Assembly (NCBI RefSeq): GCF_036417845.1
Contig: NC_089980.1
Coordinates: 134,256,516 to 134,320,515 of the forward strand
Direction: 5' to 3'
Length of the DNA: 64,000 bases
Source of the DNA: Apteryx mantelli
Lineage: Eukaryota > Chordata > Aves > Apterygiformes > Apterygidae
Both the position numbers and the translations under genes were made by a program. Shown in pieces: positions 58,350-64,000 of this stretch. The notes under the pieces are model-generated. The model did not search any database. It was given only the letters and a program-made list of their open reading frames with translations, and was not told where the DNA came from. Position 1 is the stretch's first letter. Each line of letters starts with the position of its first letter.

Positions 58350-60480
58350 TTGCTTAGCATTCATATTGCTGAAACCTGGATGTTTGTTGCAGGGGCTGAG
58401 GGTCATGACTGTGCTTGGGTTTTTACACACAGACTCCACAGGGTAAAAAATTACAGTGCGCAGACTTTGCACACTATAGAATTTGAGCTTTTCTGAGGCA
58501 TGCAACTGCCCAGGCTGGGCAGACATGGACAGAAGACCTTATGCTCCAGTACAAAGAGAAGGACTGACTAGAAGAAATCAGCTTTGCTGAAATGTGTTCA
58601 GATGCCAAAATCCTCATTTTCCATGCAGAGAACTCTTCCTTGGGGAAAGAGAAATAGAAATAACTAAAAACCCAAATTCCTACCAACTGTTAATCCTCAC
58701 ATCAGTATGTGAAACATCATGTTCTGGGCTCCTGGAGGATGTCTGTGAATATTCCTGGAAAGATGTAGGCCTTTTTTTTTTTCCTTTTTTTTCCTTTTTT
58801 TTTTCCACTAGTGCTACAGTTTCTGTCAGTTCTTTGCTCAAGAAGTAGTTTGCCCTGTAATTTCATAGCAATGCATATAAATTTTGCTTGCCTTCCCCCC
58901 CCCACCACCACCACTCTGAGAGGATGCATAAAAGAGAACAGATGGAGACTAGTTTGTACTGGTTCCACATATTCTGGTGCCTCTCATCATTAGGTCCTCT
59001 CCTGCTCCGTCCTTCACAGGGCACTCTCCCTTAAGTTCCCCATCAGAATCCACACATTTCTGTACGAAATGTTCTTCAGGGAGTGTATTTTGTCTTTGCA
59101 TCTCAAAATGCACATGCTAAGCATCTGCAGCAAAACCTGGAACATATTCAGATCTTTCCCAAAAGCTTATAAAATTCCTTCTCTTTCCTCACTTGCTTTA
59201 ACTGGTGATTCCTGGCTCTCTGTCTGACATCATTAAGGGAAAAGCAATGAGAATGCATAGGACCCACATGGCTGAAAGCAAGTCTGGAGCTCCATATCAA
59301 GAGGGAGAAAAGGCATCAGGAAAGGGAAGGGAAGAGGGAAGTCAAGCTTTGTTGAGAAATGCCAGCATGCAAAGGAATGTAGCTTAAAAATAACACAGCT
59401 GTTGACTATTCCTTAGCCAGAGGATAAGCAGGATAATTACAGTACATTCATTTTTATTCCAAATATGGTATGAAAATATAACATCTAGCCTGCTGTTTCT
59501 TATATGATCTCCTGCACAAAACAGTACTCAGTGCTATTAATCAGCTACACAGGTCCTTAAAGGATCTGATTTATAACATTTAGAACTACAACATGTAATA
59601 GACACAACTTGCAAGAAGTCGTCACACTTCAACAACACATGAAGGCCAGGCAGAATATCACATAGCACTAGAAGTGACAGTACTGCCAGTGTCTGAGCGA
59701 CCAAAGCAGTCCTCGCAGGTCGGTCATTTCTCCTGACTCTACTGACTGCAGCAGGAGTCTAGACACCAGTACGCCTATAGTCATCTACATGTAGGCACCT
59801 AAATAAAGTCCACAGAACTGAATCCCACCAGATGTGCTACATGTAGTACATATTATAGAATATGTGGCATACATACTTCACAAATTACATTGTATTTGGT
59901 ACTAAAATATATGTTCTTGTCTCAGGTTCTGTCTGCCCTTCCACAGTTCTGTCCGAACTGCTGTCCAAAGTCTGTCCAAAGTGCTTATTATTCCCTTGAC
60001 TGATGCCGCTTGCCAATATAACCTTTTATAGTTATGTCTGTGAATTAAGTGCACGTTGTGGAAGTGAAAGACAGGAAATGTCGTTATTTTACAACACAGC
60101 AGGAATTTGTGGGTAGTTGGCCACCAACTGCTGAGGTTCCTCTGGAATTCAAAAGCAGAAATTTCTTTTTGATGATTTTCAAGTCTAAACTTTGCCTTGA
60201 CAAAAATTCCAGACTCAGTATAAAGTATATTGTGATAAGCAGGAAATCCCTTCTTTTCTTGCCTTCACAATGGAGAAACATTGCAAGCAATTTAGTAACA
60301 GCCCTTTCATTCAGATCAGGTGTCCATCCTTGATGGTAGGCTCTCAGTCAATGCAGATTGTGCCTGAGGGCCATTGTCTGAGGAGGTGACAGAGCCACAT
60401 GGCCAACCATCATCCTGCCAGAGACCAGGGTGCCCGTGGGGAGAAGATCCAGGAACTCAGGGCAAGGAAGAGAGGATAAA
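58350..60480. other. Spacer between AvBD2 and the minus-strand signal exon
   Basis: I checked each paired-cysteine codon on the minus strand from 60,860 to 57,400 for a second exon to join the 60.9 kb signal exon. None has correct defensin spacing. A T-rich tract (58,771-58,804) and a C9 run near 58,897 are the only simple repeats. Confidence 0.5.
58771..58804 (+). repeat. T-rich tract (TTTTTTTTCC units)
   Basis: Three roughly ten-base units of T8-T10 with CC spacers. Confidence 0.9.
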
Positions 60481-60489
60481 GGAGAGGGG

Positions 60490-60722
60490 ACTGTGAGGTA
60501 CATGTCACTGGGAATACTGGAGGTACACTGCAAAAGGGTGACAAAGCACGGGAACAGGTTGCCCACAGAGGCTGTGGAGTCTCCTTCTCTGGAGATATTC
60601 AAAAACCTGCCTGGATGCGATTCTGTGCAGCATGCTCTAGGTGACCCTGCTTGAGCAGGGGGGTTGGACTTAGACGATCTCCAGAGGTCCCTTCCAACCT
60701 CAACCATTCTGTGATTCTGTGA
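60490..60722 (+). mobile_element. CR1 LINE 3' end
   Basis: It carries CACGGGAACAGGTTGCCCAC, GGAGTCTCCTTCTCTGGAGATATTC, CTGCTTGAGCAGGGGGGTTGGACTTAGACGATCTC and the terminus CATTCTGTGATTCTGTG. It is 5' truncated on the plus strand and little diverged. It lies 150 bases downstream (in minus-strand terms) of the lone defensin signal exon and may have landed in that gene's first intron. Confidence 0.95.
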
Positions 60723-60869
60723 AAAGACTAAACCACTTGCTTTGGCTTAATTGGGATTTCATGCTGGTCTTGTGGAAAGACCCTTCATTTTATTTATCTT
60801 GACGATAAATCAGAAGCTTTCCTATAGGCTTGTGAAAATCCATCTCAATGACTGTCATTCGTTTCTTAC

Positions 60870-60927
60870 CTTCAGCCTCATGGACCACCAGGAAGAGAAG
60901 GGGAAAGACAAGGTAAAGGGTTCTCAT
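60870..60927 (-). CDS. Lone beta-defensin-type signal-peptide exon
   Basis: On the minus strand it reads MRTLYLVFPLLFLVVHEAE plus the first base of a Gly codon, then the donor GTAAGA. The 58-base length, phase-1 end and consensus donor match the first coding exons of the five complete AvBD genes exactly. The F-P-L-L-F-L-V-V-H-E-A-E-G end resembles chicken AvBD4 (LLFVAVHGAVG) and the IPFFLLF pattern of AvBD1/3, so I cannot assign an ortholog. No second exon is visible downstream before AvBD2. A CR1 insertion follows at once. It is either a partial gene, a relic, or an exon whose partners were lost or misassembled. Confidence 0.65.
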
Positions 60928-60929
60928 GG

Positions 60930-62950
60930 TTTAAAACGGGCCTACAGCTCCAAGTTGACCGGGAGAAGAAACAATAGGGTAGAGAGAGAACAATCAGTCT
61001 TTATGCTGGTAGCACACAAAGGTATTATTAACAATTACTATTTTCTGCTCAAAAGTGTGTGGTGATAGGTGCAGTCCACAGGGCAATACAAGAAGTTAAG
61101 AAGTACATAAGTACCTAAGAAGTACACAACTGGTCTAATAATTATGTCCCTCACAGCTGTTCACCATTGCAGGAGAACAAGAGCAGAGGATAGGAAGAAG
61201 AATTATCATATATCTGTTTCTTTAACCATAATGGACAAAACACTCTCAGTGAGAAGCAGTTTCAGTGTAATGTGTAAATATAGTCTCCATTCTCAAGGGT
61301 GCTCTGTTCAACAGAGTTCAGAATCACCAATGAATCACAGCTATGAAAAGTATAACAGAAGTGCTTTTGTTACTTGGGTTTTTTTTAGCTTAAGTAAGCA
61401 AAACATTGCTTGGACATGATAATTACTCAGTCAATAAGAGATTAAGTATTCTGCTTGAGCACATTGCATTAGAAATCACATAAAAGTCTAAAATCTATAT
61501 TAAAAATGGTCCCCTACTTCTCCCCAGACAAGTTGTCCAAGTTATCTGCATTATAGAATGGCTCCAACAAGCAACTCTAAACCTTCAGTGTAAAATAAAA
61601 AAATGTTTTTAATTTACTAATAATACCAGTGAGAATAGCAAAGTTAATTGAACTTTGATTAGCTTATAAATAACTATTTACAGAAGAAGAACTCTAAATA
61701 TTTGCTGAATATTGCCAGAGTGTCATGGATTTCTGGTATGTGCAATAATGGTGTGCAATTTCAGGAAAACTAAGACAACAAGCACAGACTGAATACAGTG
61801 TAACTGGAATGCAAGTACAGTATAATTTAAAATATGATGGCACCTCCTCAGTTAAGGCCCTGTCTACAGCAGACTCCCTTGTGAAGTCAGGACAGCTCCA
61901 TCTCCCCAGAAACTCAGAAATTGTTTGTCTGGATGTTTCTGTGGTTTTGTGTTGCTTCTGTGCTAGAAGTCAAAAAGGTGTCAGAGCTGACTCAGTAATC
62001 TTCAGGGTGTATTGGTTTTATTTTAATATTTCCATATATCTCCCAAGACACTTATTGGCTATTTATATGTATTTCATCTTTGCTGAAGGTTACTCAGGCA
62101 TATCTATGTATATGATTTATGTATCACATCACTGTAAACAATATTTAGATGTAATACATAATGTATTATATGCAATATAGATTATAGACTACTCAGGGTA
62201 CATGGTACATATTCTAATTTGGATCTTACATTGCATCTGAAGCAGAAATTGCATTTGTTCTGATCCTCCTTCACTGCCATTTTAACTCATTTTTGAAATA
62301 TACAGCTTGCCAAAAAATGCTTAATACTGTTTATATCATAAAATCATTGAGGTTGGAAGGGGCCATCTGACAGTATAAATTATTAGGTTTTGGCATAAAG
62401 CACATAGTTCAGGTGCGAATGACAGAAGATGAAGGTATTTCACAATGCATCTAGAGTTTGTGGTTAGCTCAACAAAACCGTTCGTGTTACTCAGCCCATC
62501 TCCTATCTGGAACCTTGAAATAGCCTCTTCTCTTCTTGCCTTTTTAGCTAAAAGTCCTCAGCTACATCAAGGATTTCAGCCTATGCCAGGGTACGTGTCA
62601 GAGAGGGACTGGCCAGAAATCCCCTCTGGGAATTTGTCTTCACAAGGGAAAATCTCTCCACTCAGAAGATTCCTGGAAGCGGCCCTCAGAAGGGATCGTA
62701 GCAAATATATTCACTGCTGTGTCCAAACTGGCCTGAGGGCAAGGGAGTATGAGGAGCAGCAGAGCCAGGATACATCGCACTATCTTTGCAGGTGCCTTAC
62801 CTGGGACTGATGAAGACAGTACCAAAACATGCTGAAGATGCCACAAACCTGCCTTACAATGGGGTGGGCTCAGATGTGCCCGTAGCTGTAGCACTACTCT
62901 GCCAGAAAGGGATGAGGAGCCGGGACTGGGGGGAGGAAAGAAAGGAGGGA
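60930..62950. other. No recognisable gene
   Basis: AT-rich to 62.4 kb, then moderately GC. A 123-codon frame (61809-62180) and a 121-codon frame (62445-62810) show no domain. A 37-base CR1 3' scrap is visible at 62,336-62,372 (AAATCATTGAGGTTGGAAGGGG, minus orientation). Confidence 0.5.
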
Positions 62951-62959
62951 AGATAACAA

Positions 62960-63640
62960 GCTCTGCTGTTTAGCAGTCATTAATATCTTCATCAGTGTCC
63001 TGGGGAATGAGACAGAATGCACCCTCAGCAAGTTTTGCGGACAGCACCAACCTGGGGTTATGCTCGAGGGCAGAGCTGCCATTCAGAGAGGCTGAAACAG
63101 CCAGCGCAATGCAATAGGAACCTCCCAAAATTCAGCAACTAAAAAGGTAAAGTCCTGCACCTGGGCTGGACTGACCCTCTGATCAGTACCAGCTGCAGAT
63201 GGACCAGGGGGTAGCAGCTTGGCTGAAACAAACCTGGGTATCTTGATTGACAGCAGGCTAAATATGGGTCACCACTGCACCCCGGCAGCCACGAAGGCTA
63301 ATGGCATCCTGGGCTGTATCAGCAGGAATGTAGGCAGCAGATGGAGGGAAGCATATCTTCCCCTTTGCTCTCCACTCTTAGACAACATCTTATCTAACTG
63401 GGTCCAGCTGTGGCACCTCTGCCACAAAAGAAAGGTTGATAAACTGGAGCAAGTCCAACAGACAATAGCCAAGATGGTCGGGGGGCTGGAGCACTTCATC
63501 TAAGCCTGGAGAAGAGATGGCTTTGCAGGGACTTAGTAGCATCCTTTCCATACCTGAAAGGAGATTAGTGAGAAGGCGGGTTGGACTAGATGATCTCCAA
63601 AGGTCCCTTGCAACCTCAACCAGTCTCTGATTCTGTGATT
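62960..63640 (+). mobile_element. CR1 LINE, about 680 bases of 3' end
   Basis: It begins near TTAATATCTTCATCAGTGTCC and continues with ATGAGACAGAATGCACCCTCAGCAAGTTT (CR1 ..ECTLSKF..), then the frame MAETNLGILIDSRLNMGHHC, ATKANGILGCISRNVGSR, and KLEQVQQTIAKMVGGLEHFI. It ends GGTTGGACTAGATGATCTCC and TCTGATTCTGTGATT. A deletion seems to have removed the part between the LEHF motif and the 3' UTR. Moderately old. Confidence 0.93.
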
Positions 63641-64000
63641 TGGAAAACAGTGGGGGAAATGCCCTCTCAGGAACAGCTTTCAAGAAGGGCAGCAGGCACA
63701 GCATCAGGGGGCCTACACAGAAACCTGGTGTCTGTTTCTAGTTGGGGGTTTCTTTTTGTACTTAACAGAAGTCATTTTACTGCACACACTTTCAACATAA
63801 TTCACCCCAGACACTTGGAGCCGGCTAGGTGTGCCAGTGATGTGGTGCAGCACGACAGCGATCATGGCCATGCCTGCAGTCTGCAGGGATCTGCAGGTGT
63901 CTTTCCTGGCCCTTCCCATGGATGCCCCTTTATGCTCCAGAACAAGTGTTTCCAGACCCCTGAGGCAGCAGCGGAGGGGGCAGCAGTGGGCGGCTGGTGC
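63641..64000. other. No recognisable feature
   Basis: GC-rich DNA with no gene, repeat or defensin exon seen up to the window end. Confidence 0.5.

Noticed and set aside
60084-60290. Minus-strand frame ending ...QLPTNSCCVVK as exon 2 for the 60.9 kb signal exon
   Set aside because: It has the terminal CC only. The other four cysteines and the GxC motif are missing in all frames.

Overview
This 64 kb window comes from a bird nuclear genome. It contains five complete avian beta-defensin (AvBD) genes, many CR1 LINE fragments with the avian 3' end (short repeats related to ATTCTGTG), and multi-exon genes with GT-AG introns. From memory, the AvBD2 and AvBD7 peptides look more like ostrich ostricacins than chicken peptides. 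This hints at a palaeognath, but I could not test it.

Layout. Bases 1-7,100 are a GC-rich patchwork of duplicated and inverted segments. It holds one intact tRNA-Arg(ACG), one intact tRNA-Trp(CCA), seven decayed or cut-off copies of these two tRNAs, and several CR1 pieces. Bases 7,100-20,950 show no gene that I can support, only one old CR1 copy at 11.6-12.4 kb. Bases 20,950-58,350 are the beta-defensin cluster: AvBD10 (+, 21.1-23.1 kb), AvBD9 (+, 27.9-31.8 kb), AvBD8 (-, 35.5-33.6 kb), an eroded defensin signal exon (+, 41.7 kb), AvBD7 (+, 47.8-48.4 kb) and AvBD2 (+, 56.3-58.2 kb). A further defensin-type signal exon lies alone on the minus strand at 60.9 kb. CR1 fragments dominate the right end.

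Architecture. Every signal-peptide exon contributes exactly 58 coding bases and ends in phase 1. The second exon carries the six-cysteine domain. AvBD10, 9, 7 and 2 then end with a tiny 16-base coding tail after a phase-2 intron. AvBD8 instead has a phase-0 second intron and a 9-base tail, and is inverted relative to its neighbours. The proposed last exons of all five genes were found by eye from splice signals and remembered chicken C-termini. They are too short for an ORF search.

Function. All five genes encode small secreted cationic host-defence peptides with three disulfides. AvBD7 and AvBD2 appear to use an upstream non-coding exon and share a duplicated promoter block. A third scrap of that block at 53.6 kb suggests that another defensin unit once lay between them. 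I recognise no viral, bacterial or other exotic system here.
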